From positions 124,001-188,000 of the forward strand of contig NZ_BAABCA010000001.1 in NCBI RefSeq assembly GCF_039538365.1: a DNA stretch of 64,000 nucleotides, given 5' to 3'. Below are positions 1 through 8,777 of the stretch, piece by piece. How positions within the stretch are numbered: position 1 is the stretch's first letter; the number at the start of each line of letters is the position of its first letter. The translations under genes and the position numbers were made by a program. A model generated the notes under the pieces. It did not search any database and had not been told where the DNA came from. It saw only the letters and a program-made list of their open reading frames with translations. The DNA is from Postechiella marina. GTDB taxonomy: Bacteria; Bacteroidota; Bacteroidia; Flavobacteriales; Flavobacteriaceae.

Positions 1-981
1 GCTGGTATAGGCGCAGGAGACGAAGTTATTATGCCAACCTTTACCTTTGTAGCCAGTTTTGAAGCTATTATGTTATTAGGCGCCATTCCTGTTTTAGTAG
101 ATATAGATGATACTTTAGGCTTAAATCCTGAGGCTATAAAGGCTGCGATAACTCCAAAAGCAAAAGCTGTAATGGTAGTGCAAATGTGCGGTAGTATGGC
201 AAATATGGATGCCATACAAAATATTTGTAACGCGCATAATTTATTATTAGTAGAAGATGCTTGCCAAGCCATTGGAGGTACTTTTAAAGGCAAGCCTTTA
301 GGTAGTATTGGCGATTTAGGTTGTTTTTCTTTCGACTTTGTAAAAACCATAACCTGTGGCGAAGGTGGGGCTGTAGTAACAAATAACGAAACGTATTATA
401 CAAATTCCGATCATTATAGCGACCATGGTCACGACCATGTTGGTCACGACCGTGGAGCCGAAACTCACCCCTTTTTAGGTTATAACTTTAGAATATCAGA
501 GCTTCATGCAGCAGTAGGCTTGGCCCAAGTAAAACGCCTACCAGAGTTTTTAAATATTCAAAGAAGAAACTTAAACATACTTAAAGAAGCCTTAGCAGAA
601 ATTCCGGAAGTTACTTTTAGAACCGTTCCAGAAGGCGGAGAAGAAAGTGGTGCCTTTTTAAACTTCTTTATGCCAGATTTAGATACTGCACGAAAAGTAA
701 TAGATGGTTTTAAAACCGGAGGCGTAGATGCATGTTGGAATTATTACGATAATAGCTGGCATTATATTCGTAAATGGGATCATTTAAAAAACTTAAAATC
801 ACTATTTCCTATCTCTAAAGAGGTAAAAGAAGGCTTAGAATATTTGCAAACAAAAACCTTCGAAAAATCTGATCATTTTATAGGTCGTAATATTTCATGT
901 TTAATAAAATTATCTTGGACAGAGCAAGAGGTTAAAGATAGAGCATCAAAAATGGCAGAAATTATAAAATCTGTTTTGTAG
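1..981 (+). CDS. DegT/DnrJ/EryC1/StrS-family aminotransferase, 5' end outside window
   Basis: The reading frame is open from base 1, so the gene starts upstream and the first in-window ATG (31) is not its start. The 327 visible codons cover most of a PLP-dependent sugar aminotransferase, a family usually about 370-400 residues long. Visible hallmarks are the MPTFTF segment, the EDACQA cofactor-binding motif, and FDFVKTITCGEGGA, whose lysine should form the PLP Schiff base. A His/Asp-rich loop (HGHDHVGHDRG) precedes the LGYNFRISE motif, as in the relatives that act on nucleotide sugars. A role in making an amino sugar for LPS or capsule is inferred from the family; the substrate cannot be told. 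Nothing downstream belongs to the same pathway. Confidence 0.9.
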   Translation, partial: AGIGAGDEVIMPTFTFVASFEAIMLLGAIPVLVDIDDTLGLNPEAIKAAITPKAKAVMVVQMCGSMANMDAIQNICNAHNLLLVEDACQAIGGTFKGKPLGSIGDLGCFSFDFVKTITCGEGGAVVTNNETYYTNSDHYSDHGHDHVGHDRGAETHPFLGYNFRISELHAAVGLAQVKRLPEFLNIQRRNLNILKEALAEIPEVTFRTVPEGGEESGAFLNFFMPDLDTARKVIDGFKTGGVDACWNYYDNSWHYIRKWDHLKNLKSLFPISKEVKEGLEYLQTKTFEKSDHFIGRNISCLIKLSWTEQEVKDRASKMAEIIKSVL

Positions 982-1141
982 TAAATAAAGCTCTATATTA
1001 CATTTAGGAGAGAGCTAAATATTTGTATTTATTTAGTAGGATTTTTTTATCTTAATGTAGATGATTTTTTACATTAGTTTAAGATTTAAAAGTTTGATTT
1101 TTATATAATTGCATATATTTATGTAAATAAAGTTTGATTAT

Positions 1142-4096
1142 ATGAAATGCTCTTGTTTTATAATTTTATACTTATTTAGTTTTTATTTTTTTGCTCAAAA
1201 TTCTAGAGAATTAGATTCTTTAAAACTTGAAATAATTAGAACTAATAATGATTCTCTTAAAAAAGCTCTTTTAAAAGATGTTTTTAATAAGTATTTATTT
1301 ATCGATTTAGATTCGGCGAAAGTATATCATGATCGAATTGTTAGCACTCCAGAAACTGATAAGATATCAATAATAGAAAAATTAGCGTTATCTTCAAAAT
1401 TCCATTATTATAGTTCTAATTTAGATAGTGCATTACATTACACAGAAAAGGCTTTAGCTATAAGTCTAGAAATTAGAGATTCAAAACTAACTGCCGATTT
1501 ATACCGAAAAATGGCAATATTGAGTAGTCGAAGTTTTGATTATGAAAGCGCCGAAAAGTATGGGGTACTAGCTTTGGAAAAGGCAAATGAAACTAAGGAT
1601 TGGGAACTTATAGCATCTTCAAATTTAATGATAGGAAATCAATTTTATAAAAAAAATGATTTTGATATCGCCTTGCAGTATTACATAACTGTTGATTCTC
1701 TTTATGGTTCCAATTATAAAACAGACAGGTATTTAGCATTATGTTATGATAATATTGCTAGTATTTATACCGATATAAAAGACGAGAAAGCGCTTGAATA
1801 TATTGATAAAGGAAAAGATATTTATAAAGCATTGGGAGACCAAGAAGGCTTGCATTATAATTATAACTTAAGAGGTATATATTTTCAAAGAATAGAGGAG
1901 ATTGATACTGCAATTAAAAATTACGAAAAGGCTTTACGTTTTTTTAGTGATTATGGAAATAATTTTAGAGAGATTGATGTGTCTTATAGACTTGTAACTT
2001 GTTATTCTATTAGTGGACATTTTAATAAGGGGGAAGAACTTTTTAAACGAATGGAGTCCAAAACAGATGGTTCTTTAAATGACGAAAGTTTATACAATTT
2101 TTATTCTAGTGGAGGAGATTTATATTTAAATCAAAATAAGTACGAAACAGCTATTAAATATTTTAATAAGGCTAATGAGTTTTTTAATTATGACAAAATA
2201 GAATACTCTGTTAGGCAAAGACAATATGCTTTTCAAGGTTTGGCAAATGCTTATTTTGGAGCAAAGAATTATAAGAAGGCTTTTGAAGCTTTAAATACAT
2301 TTAAAAACATAACAGATAGTATTTATTTAAAAAATAGTCTTGAAATAACTAAAGGTTTAGAAACCAAATACCAAACCGAAAAAAAAGAACAAGAAATAGC
2401 GCTTTTAAAATCAGAAAAAGAATTAAGCAATCAAAAGCAAAAGAGCGAACGTAGTATGTTATTTGGAGGTTTAGCTTTTACCTCTGTAGCTGGAGTGTTT
2501 TTGTTTCTCTTGTTTAGAGATCGACAAAAAGTCAATAAAAAGTTGACAGAACTAGACAAAGCAAAATCGAATTTCTTTGCAAATATTTCTCATGAGTTTC
2601 GTACACCTTTAACCTTAATATGCAATCCTATTGATGAGGCTTTAAAAGACGATTTGCTTTCTAGTATAAAACGAGAGCAATTTGTTATGGCTAAACGTAA
2701 TTCCGATAGGTTATTATCATTAGTAAATCAACTTTTAGATCTTTCTAAAATAGATGCAGGGCAATTAAAGCTACGTATTCAAAAAGGAAATATTCAAAAT
2801 ATAATTTCTGGTTTAGCAGAATCATTTAATTATCTAGCAAAACAAAAAAAACTTTCATATCATTTAAAAATAGATAAAAGCAATAAAGAATCTTGGTTTG
2901 ATAAAGATGCGTTAGAAAAAATAACAATTAACCTATTATCTAACGCTTTTAAATATACACCTAAAAATGGCTCTATAACATGTACATCGCTTATAGAAAA
3001 TAATGCTTTACAACTTAGTGTTAAGAACACAGGTATAGGCTTTAATAAAAACGAATTAGAAAACATATTTACACGTTTTTACCAAACCGATGAGCAAAAC
3101 GAGGGTACAGGTATTGGGTTGGCTTTGGTAAAAGAGTTGGTAGAGCTCCATAAAGGTGTTATTAAAGTAGATAGTAAAGCGAAAGAGTGGATTTGTTTTA
3201 CGGTTATACTACCTATAGATAAAAAAAGTTTTAAAGAAGAGGCATTTGTTAGTTCAACCGAAATAAAATCGAACTATAAAACTCAAAATTTAGAAGGTGT
3301 TGTTGCTGAAGATGAGGTTTTTGAAGTTAACGAAAAACCAATTCTTCTAATTGTAGAAGATAATATTGATGTGCGAGCATTGCTTAAACAAAATTTTGAA
3401 GCAGATTATAACATTTTAACTGCCGAAAACGGACAAATAGGTAGCGATTTAGCTATAGAACATGTTCCAGATATTATAATTTCTGATATTATGATGCCTG
3501 TAAAAAATGGTGTGTCGCTTACTAATGAGCTAAAGAATAACGAGCTAACCAGTCATATTCCTATTATATTATTAACTGCTAAAGCAGGTGATGAAAACGA
3601 AATAAAAGGATTAGAAATTGGTGCAGACGATTATATAACCAAACCTTTTAGTTCTAAGGTTTTAAAAACGAAAGTATTAAACCTTATAAATATTAGACGT
3701 AAGCTACAAAGTAGATATAGCCAAGAAGTTGTGTTAAGCCCTAAAGATATTGCAGTTACTAATTTAGACCAGAAATTCTTAGAAAAAATACAGGAAGTAT
3801 TAGAAAACAAACTGGTAGAATCGTCTTTTAGTGTAGGAGATTTTAGCGATGCAGTAGGCATGAGTCGTATGCAATTACATAGAAAAATTAAGGCACTTAC
3901 AGGTTTATCTACATCAGAGTTTATTAGGTCGCAACGCTTAAAATTAGCAGCAGACTTATTAAAAACATCCAATATTAATATATCGCAAGTTGGCTATTCA
4001 GTTGGTTTTAACGATCATTCTTACTTTGCAAAATGTTTTAAAAATGTATTTAATTGTACACCAACAGAGTATGCTAAAAAGTATCAAACAGAATAA
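1142..4096 (+). CDS. Hybrid two-component sensor kinase with TPRs, receiver and AraC-type output domain
   Basis: One 984-residue protein carries a whole signalling pathway. It begins with a signal peptide, then a periplasmic TPR array (about residues 60-400), a transmembrane helix near 438-460, and a histidine kinase core with the H-box FFANISHEFRTPL (His484). An ATPase domain follows with GTGIGLALVKELVE. A receiver domain has its acceptor Asp at 782 in IISDIMMP, and an AraC-type helix-turn-helix fills about residues 870-984. This is the flavobacterial variant of the Bacteroides hybrid two-component system in which sensing, phosphotransfer and DNA binding are in one chain. The adjacent secreted-protein cluster is a possible target, but that is only a neighbourhood inference. 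Confidence 0.93.
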   Translation: MKCSCFIILYLFSFYFFAQNSRELDSLKLEIIRTNNDSLKKALLKDVFNKYLFIDLDSAKVYHDRIVSTPETDKISIIEKLALSSKFHYYSSNLDSALHYTEKALAISLEIRDSKLTADLYRKMAILSSRSFDYESAEKYGVLALEKANETKDWELIASSNLMIGNQFYKKNDFDIALQYYITVDSLYGSNYKTDRYLALCYDNIASIYTDIKDEKALEYIDKGKDIYKALGDQEGLHYNYNLRGIYFQRIEEIDTAIKNYEKALRFFSDYGNNFREIDVSYRLVTCYSISGHFNKGEELFKRMESKTDGSLNDESLYNFYSSGGDLYLNQNKYETAIKYFNKANEFFNYDKIEYSVRQRQYAFQGLANAYFGAKNYKKAFEALNTFKNITDSIYLKNSLEITKGLETKYQTEKKEQEIALLKSEKELSNQKQKSERSMLFGGLAFTSVAGVFLFLLFRDRQKVNKKLTELDKAKSNFFANISHEFRTPLTLICNPIDEALKDDLLSSIKREQFVMAKRNSDRLLSLVNQLLDLSKIDAGQLKLRIQKGNIQNIISGLAESFNYLAKQKKLSYHLKIDKSNKESWFDKDALEKITINLLSNAFKYTPKNGSITCTSLIENNALQLSVKNTGIGFNKNELENIFTRFYQTDEQNEGTGIGLALVKELVELHKGVIKVDSKAKEWICFTVILPIDKKSFKEEAFVSSTEIKSNYKTQNLEGVVAEDEVFEVNEKPILLIVEDNIDVRALLKQNFEADYNILTAENGQIGSDLAIEHVPDIIISDIMMPVKNGVSLTNELKNNELTSHIPIILLTAKAGDENEIKGLEIGADDYITKPFSSKVLKTKVLNLINIRRKLQSRYSQEVVLSPKDIAVTNLDQKFLEKIQEVLENKLVESSFSVGDFSDAVGMSRMQLHRKIKALTGLSTSEFIRSQRLKLAADLLKTSNINISQVGYSVGFNDHSYFAKCFKNVFNCTPTEYAKKYQTE

Positions 4097-4340
4097 AAAT
4101 TTCTAAAATTCTGCTTTAAACAAATCGATTTCTTAATTGTTTACTTCAATGTTATTATAAAATTGGCTATACCTTATAGTGTAAAGACTATAAGTTAAAT
4201 AAAAATAGACAGCTCTTACCTATTGCTATTACTACAATGTTACATAATTTATAGTAATTGTTACATGTGTTATAACTAATTATATACAACAGATTTACAT
4301 TTGGAGTAATTAGTAGCATTAATTATTTACCGGTTAGCAA
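4097..4340. other. AT-rich intergenic region
   Basis: About 240 bases lie between the sensor gene and the small ORF at 4341. I see no tRNA, no strong hairpin with a T-run and no convincing longer ORF. It probably contains the promoter for the 4341-7566 cluster, but no clear TAnnTTTG box could be assigned. Confidence 0.4.
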
Positions 4341-4493
4341 GTGACAAGAAAAAGAAAGACTTATACAGGTAAATTAGAACATCTCCCAAAGCATAAAATA
4401 TATCTAAATGTTAACCATCTAGAGCATGGTGAATACATTTTAAAAATTATGCATAAGAATAAAGTTATAAAAATAATCAGCTTTAATAAATAG
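4341..4493 (+). CDS. Small basic protein, 50 aa, GTG start
   Basis: An open frame from GTG at 4341 to TAG at 4491 encodes a 50-residue lysine/histidine-rich peptide containing KIYLNVNHLEHGEYILKI. An in-frame TAG at 4335-4337 limits upstream extension, so GTG is the most likely start. The stop lies 5 bases before the ATG of the T9SS gene at 4499, suggesting co-transcription. The alternation of hydrophobic and polar residues looks like a short beta-rich protein. From memory, similar short ORFs occur in other flavobacteria, but no database check was possible. Function is unknown. Confidence 0.5.
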   Translation: MTRKRKTYTGKLEHLPKHKIYLNVNHLEHGEYILKIMHKNKVIKIISFNK

Positions 4494-4498
4494 AGAGA

Positions 4499-5737
4499 AT
4501 GAAACAATGTTACACTTTATGGGTTTTTACCTTTTTTTTAGGAATTCTTAATTACAATGCGCAAACCGAATTTAGAAAAGATTCCATTCACTTATTTCAG
4601 TGGGATAATTATAATAACGATTGGAGGCACAATACACGAGAATATCTTACTTACAATAATGGAGGAATTAAAGAAACTAATCTGCGCAGGCAGTTTTTAA
4701 CAGGTACTAATTGGGTTAATTATTATCAGTTTAATAAAACCTACACGCCAGATAACCAGTTAGAAAGTAATATACAACAAAACTGGAACAACCCAAATAG
4801 TGGTTGGAATGATAAATACAAGCACATTTATACGTATGATGACAGTGGTAATGAAATTTCACATAAATACGATTTATACTATAACGAGGCTTGGCAAAAT
4901 TACCAAAGAGAAACTAAAGGTTATGTAGATAATTATCTTAACATGACAACTACTCAAGATTATGACAATTCCTCTATGGTATTTGTGCCAAAGAAACGTA
5001 CGGTAAACTATTATGCAGATAATTTATTAGACTATCAAATAGAAGAAATATATTATCGAGATGTTGCTGTTTGGGAAAATGATGAAAAAATAGACTACAC
5101 CTATAATACGTTTAGGCAACTTACAGATATCGAGACCTATGGTTTTGATTCTTCTACTGGTGAGTTTGCCGAAGCACCATATATAAAAACGTTTAACACC
5201 TATACAGCCGAAGGTCTTATAGAAGAAAGTATAACGCAACAATGGTTTACCTCTGAATATCGAAACGTAGAGCGTTGGGCATATAGCTATGTAAACGGAA
5301 ACCAAACCGAATTTTTAATGCAAGAATGGAGCAGCTCTACTAATACATGGGAAAATAAATATAGGCACGTAAAAACCTACGATGCAAACGATAATGAAAT
5401 AGAATTTATTTACCAAAGTTGGAATACCGACGCTACACCAAATGCATGGAAAGGCTTTTTACGTATCGTTACCTATTGGTCGCAATTAGAAGTCTTAAGT
5501 AGCAATGAATTTCACAACAAATCAACGCTTCTTATATATCCAAATCCAACTTCAGAATACCTTAACATCGTTTCTAATACAGCCATAAAGCAAATTCAAT
5601 TATATAATTTATTAGAAAAGCAAGTATTAAAAACTAATAAAAGTCAAGTTGATATAAGAGCCTTGCCACCAGGTCTGTATTTTGCTAAAATAGAATATGG
5701 CAGTAATACAATTACAAAAAAGGTAATTATTAATTAA
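4499..5737 (+). CDS. Secreted protein with type IX secretion sorting domain
   Basis: The 412-residue product begins with a signal peptide ending near NYNAQ. Its body is built of irregular repeats rich in Tyr, Trp and Asn (units like NKYRHVKTYDANDNE), resembling repetitive extracellular proteins of flavobacteria. The last about 75 residues form a type A T9SS tail, with YPNPTSEYLNI, a central YNLLEKQVL and the terminal KKVIIN. The protein should therefore cross the outer membrane through the Por/Gld secretion system and may be anchored on the surface. It follows the small ORF at 4341 by 5 bases and precedes another secreted protein by 13 bases. Specific activity is unknown. Confidence 0.85.
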   Translation: MKQCYTLWVFTFFLGILNYNAQTEFRKDSIHLFQWDNYNNDWRHNTREYLTYNNGGIKETNLRRQFLTGTNWVNYYQFNKTYTPDNQLESNIQQNWNNPNSGWNDKYKHIYTYDDSGNEISHKYDLYYNEAWQNYQRETKGYVDNYLNMTTTQDYDNSSMVFVPKKRTVNYYADNLLDYQIEEIYYRDVAVWENDEKIDYTYNTFRQLTDIETYGFDSSTGEFAEAPYIKTFNTYTAEGLIEESITQQWFTSEYRNVERWAYSYVNGNQTEFLMQEWSSSTNTWENKYRHVKTYDANDNEIEFIYQSWNTDATPNAWKGFLRIVTYWSQLEVLSSNEFHNKSTLLIYPNPTSEYLNIVSNTAIKQIQLYNLLEKQVLKTNKSQVDIRALPPGLYFAKIEYGSNTITKKVIIN

Positions 5738-5750
5738 AAAATAGAAAATT

Positions 5751-6650
5751 ATGTTTAGAATTAAGCTAAAAATCAAAACCATTGTAAAAGGATTAATCAT
5801 GCTATGTTTTGTAGCAATTACTCAATTAGTAAGTGCACAACAAGGCATGAATTACAAAGCCATTTTAAAAGATGCCGATGGCAATGTGTTAAGCAATACT
5901 TACATGACGGTACAATTTAGCATTCATCAAAACACAGTGTCGGGTGCTGTGGTATATCAAGAAGACCATAATTACACCACCGATGCTAACGGACTCGTAA
6001 TACTAAACATAGGTACAGACACCACTCCAAGTATAGGAGACTTTAGCACTATTGAATGGGGTAAATCCCCTCATTTTTTACAAACAAGCATTACTTATAG
6101 CGGTGGCACTATTAATTTTGATGCCACCGAGTTTATGGCAGTGCCTTATGCTAAACATGCCCAAATTGCAGAAAAAATTATTACACTTCCTGAACCTTAT
6201 ATTTTAGGAAGAAGTTCAAGAATCTCTAATGCAAGATTTCGATATAATGGAAAACATGGATGGCAGGCTGCACAAAAAATGTGTGAAGCAACCTATCCTG
6301 GAGATCCTAATGTACGTGCTTTTACTTTAGAGCAAATAACCCAAGCCATAGTTTTAGGAAACTATGATGAAGCTAATTTAAGTAGTATTGATCAAGTACG
6401 ATTTTGGGCAATTACACCAATTACCTACAATGTAAATAACACCTATTTTCCAAGTGCTCATGAAAATAATGCTCAAGGGCTCAATATTAACGCTGGAGAT
6501 AGTGGTGGTAATGGAACAATAGGAGAAATACGTATAGAAGATTCAACTCATATAGAAAACGGGAGTAATCCTTTTAAAACGTATTTAAAAGTGTTTAATG
6601 GAATTGTTCCAAATTCTTATTATCCGTGTATGTGTGGTACATATAAATAA
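5751..6650 (+). CDS. Secreted protein of unknown function
   Basis: The 299-residue product has a long N-terminal signal region (charged start, then GLIMLCFVAITQLVSAQ). The following domain begins QGMNYKAILKDADGNVL and runs to about residue 145, ending FMAVPYAKHAQIAEK. This module is common at the start of Bacteroidetes surface and tail-fibre-like proteins. The C-terminal half has no recognised domain and ends with two close cysteines (CMCGTYK). No T9SS tail is present. It lies 13 bases after one T9SS cargo gene and 38 bases before a lipoprotein gene, so joint transcription is likely. Function is not known. Confidence 0.75.
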   Translation: MFRIKLKIKTIVKGLIMLCFVAITQLVSAQQGMNYKAILKDADGNVLSNTYMTVQFSIHQNTVSGAVVYQEDHNYTTDANGLVILNIGTDTTPSIGDFSTIEWGKSPHFLQTSITYSGGTINFDATEFMAVPYAKHAQIAEKIITLPEPYILGRSSRISNARFRYNGKHGWQAAQKMCEATYPGDPNVRAFTLEQITQAIVLGNYDEANLSSIDQVRFWAITPITYNVNNTYFPSAHENNAQGLNINAGDSGGNGTIGEIRIEDSTHIENGSNPFKTYLKVFNGIVPNSYYPCMCGTYK

Positions 6651-6688
6651 TAGTGCGAAAATCTTAATTTAAATTAGTTATAAATTTA

Positions 6689-7087
6689 ATGGTATACAAA
6701 GTCATTTTACTACTCACCATATTTGTTCTGTCTTGCAAAAATGAAACAAAAACGCCAGTGGTTGTTAAAAAAGAAACGCCATGTGAAGATATTAAAGAGC
6801 AGGAATGTACTTTTCTCTGTAACATTAAGGGAGAAGCTTGGAATTATACCAAAGTTTCTGGTATTGTAAGCCAGAATAAAAAAACACAAAAGCGTACAGC
6901 TATTATTACGTTTACAAAACAATTAGAAAAAGGAAAGGAAAGTGTACAGCTTTTTTATGATGGCAATACCAATATATTAGAAGATGTTCAATTAGCAGAT
7001 GAAACTATGAGAACATTGTCCTTTACGCCAATTAGTTTTAGTGGTGTAAGTTACTCAGATGCAGAAAAACTATTTCAAACTAAATAA
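6689..7087 (+). CDS. Small putative lipoprotein
   Basis: The 132-residue product starts with a hydrophobic signal segment and a lipobox-like LSCK, so Cys16 should be lipidated. Two further cysteines follow within the first 50 residues. The mature part is hydrophilic and shows no known domain. It sits between a secreted protein and a T9SS cargo protein in the same orientation, with 38- and 17-base spacers, and is probably part of that operon. It could be an accessory of the neighbouring exported proteins, but no function is indicated. Confidence 0.7.
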   Translation: MVYKVILLLTIFVLSCKNETKTPVVVKKETPCEDIKEQECTFLCNIKGEAWNYTKVSGIVSQNKKTQKRTAIITFTKQLEKGKESVQLFYDGNTNILEDVQLADETMRTLSFTPISFSGVSYSDAEKLFQTK

Positions 7088-7104
7088 TTTAAAACGATTT
7101 AATT

Positions 7105-7566
7105 ATGAAAACAAAAATTATAATATTAAGTCTATTAATTTCCTATTTGGGAAATTCTCAAGCCATAGACAAATTTAGTATAGATTCTGGAGGAGGATTA
7201 GCCACTGCCGATGGTATCCAAATGTTTTACACAATTGGTGAAGTTAATGTGCAAGAATTGCGTGTTAATAGTATGCTTCTTTCCGAAGGTTTTATTAATG
7301 GTGATATGGAGCAAATCACTTTATCTTCAAATAATTTAGAGTTTGAATTGGGTTTTAAAATATATCCCAATCCTCTAACTAATTTTATAAATATCGAGTC
7401 TAACCCAGACGTAGACTACTTTGAAATGTACGATTTACAAGGAAAAAAAGTTTTAAGTTCAAGTAAATATGAAAAGGTAAAAGTAGAGTTTTTATCTAAG
7501 GGGGTTTATTTACTTAAAGCGTATTCTAGAAACAACTTTATTACAAAAAAGGTAGTTGTTGATTAA
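7105..7566 (+). CDS. Short secreted protein with type IX secretion sorting domain
   Basis: The 153-residue product has a signal peptide (ending LGNSQA) and a short segment with DSGGGLATADGIQMFYTIGEV, common in small flavobacterial T9SS cargo. A complete type A sorting tail follows: YPNPLTNFINI, MYDLQGKKVL and the terminal KKVVVD. With so little sequence before the tail it may be a small surface or adhesion-like protein rather than an enzyme. It closes the plus-strand secretome cluster and ends 33 bases before the convergent ribBA gene. Confidence 0.8.
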   Translation: MKTKIIILSLLISYLGNSQAIDKFSIDSGGGLATADGIQMFYTIGEVNVQELRVNSMLLSEGFINGDMEQITLSSNNLEFELGFKIYPNPLTNFINIESNPDVDYFEMYDLQGKKVLSSSKYEKVKVEFLSKGVYLLKAYSRNNFITKKVVVD

Positions 7567-7599
7567 TGGTAAATAGGTAATGATTTATAGATGCTTATT

Positions 7600-8760
7600 T
7601 TAATAATTCATATATTCTACAATCTCTAATCCATAACCAATAAGGCCAACACGTTTGGTGTGTCCCTTGGCGTTAGATATTAAACTAAGTTTATGTATGT
7701 TTAAATCGTGTAGTATTTGTGCACCAATACCAAAATCGCGACTATCCATATTAATTCTTGGTGCTTTAGGTATATCTTTAGCGCCTTGGTTTTCTTTTAA
7801 GAAGTTTAATCTATTTAAAATATCCATAGATTGTGTTTCTTGATTAATAAAAATAATAGCGCCTTTTCCAGCCTTACTAATTACATTAAACATGGCATTT
7901 AACTGGTCGTCTATGTTATTAGTGAGCGTGCCAAGAATGTCGTTATTTACTAAAGTCGAGTTTATTCTTGTAAGTACAGGTTCGTTATTTTTCCAATTAC
8001 CTTTTGTTAAAGCAATGTGTACTTGTTTATTTGTGGTTTGCTTATAAGCTCTTAATCTGTAGTTACCAAAACGTGTTTCAATTTCAAAATCTTCTTTTTT
8101 CTCAATTAAAGAATCGTGTTGCATTCTATAAGCCACTAAATCTTCAATAGAGACAATTTTAATATCGTGTTTTTTTGCAATTTTAAAAAGTTGAGGTAGC
8201 CTTGCCATGGTACCGTCTTCGTTCATAATTTCTACAATTACTCCAGCAGGTTGTAAACCAGCCAATCTTGCAAAGTCTATAGCAGCTTCGGTATGTCCTG
8301 TACGTCTTAATACACCTCCTTCTTTAGCTACTAAAGGAAATATATGTCCTGGTCTAGCCAATTCAAAAGGTTTTGTGTTTGGGTCTACAAGTGCCTTAAC
8401 TGTTTTTGCTCTGTCGCTTGCAGAAATTCCGGTAGTAACACCTTTACCGCGTAAATCTACAGATACTGTAAAAGCAGTTTCCATAGGGTCGGTATTGTTT
8501 CTAACCATCATGCTAAGGTCTAGTTCTTTACATCTGTTTTCTGTAAGTGGCGCACAAATAAGTCCGCGACCATGCGTAGCCATAAAGTTTATCATTTCTG
8601 GTGTTACTTTATCTGCAGCAGCTAAAAAATCACCTTCATTTTCTCTGTTTTCGTCATCAACTACAATAATTACTTTACCATTTCTAATGTCTTGTATAGC
8701 ATCGTGAATGGTGTTTAGTTTAAACTCTGTAGTGTTCTCTTTTTTAGTATCTGGTATCAT
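7600..8760 (-). CDS. ribBA: 3,4-dihydroxy-2-butanone-4-phosphate synthase with degenerate GTP cyclohydrolase II domain
   Basis: The 386-residue protein has a RibB domain at about 10-210 with the active-site motifs DDENRENEGDF and RTGHTEAAIDF. This domain converts ribulose 5-phosphate to the four-carbon riboflavin precursor. The second half has the GTP cyclohydrolase II fold, with RDFGIGAQILHDL and VGLIGYGLEIVEY near the end. It lacks the three zinc-binding cysteines expected in the SECLTGD...RCDCG region; the aligned stretch is INSTLVNNDILGTLTNNID. The RQEGRG motif reads NQETQS. I infer that only the RibB half is active, so a separate RibA would be needed. The gene starts 17 bases after the lptF/G permease and ends the minus-strand block. 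Confidence 0.9.
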   Translation of the reverse strand: MIPDTKKENTTEFKLNTIHDAIQDIRNGKVIIVVDDENRENEGDFLAAADKVTPEMINFMATHGRGLICAPLTENRCKELDLSMMVRNNTDPMETAFTVSVDLRGKGVTTGISASDRAKTVKALVDPNTKPFELARPGHIFPLVAKEGGVLRRTGHTEAAIDFARLAGLQPAGVIVEIMNEDGTMARLPQLFKIAKKHDIKIVSIEDLVAYRMQHDSLIEKKEDFEIETRFGNYRLRAYKQTTNKQVHIALTKGNWKNNEPVLTRINSTLVNNDILGTLTNNIDDQLNAMFNVISKAGKGAIIFINQETQSMDILNRLNFLKENQGAKDIPKAPRINMDSRDFGIGAQILHDLNIHKLSLISNAKGHTKRVGLIGYGLEIVEYMNY

Positions 8761-8777
8761 AAGTGCAAAGGTATTGC

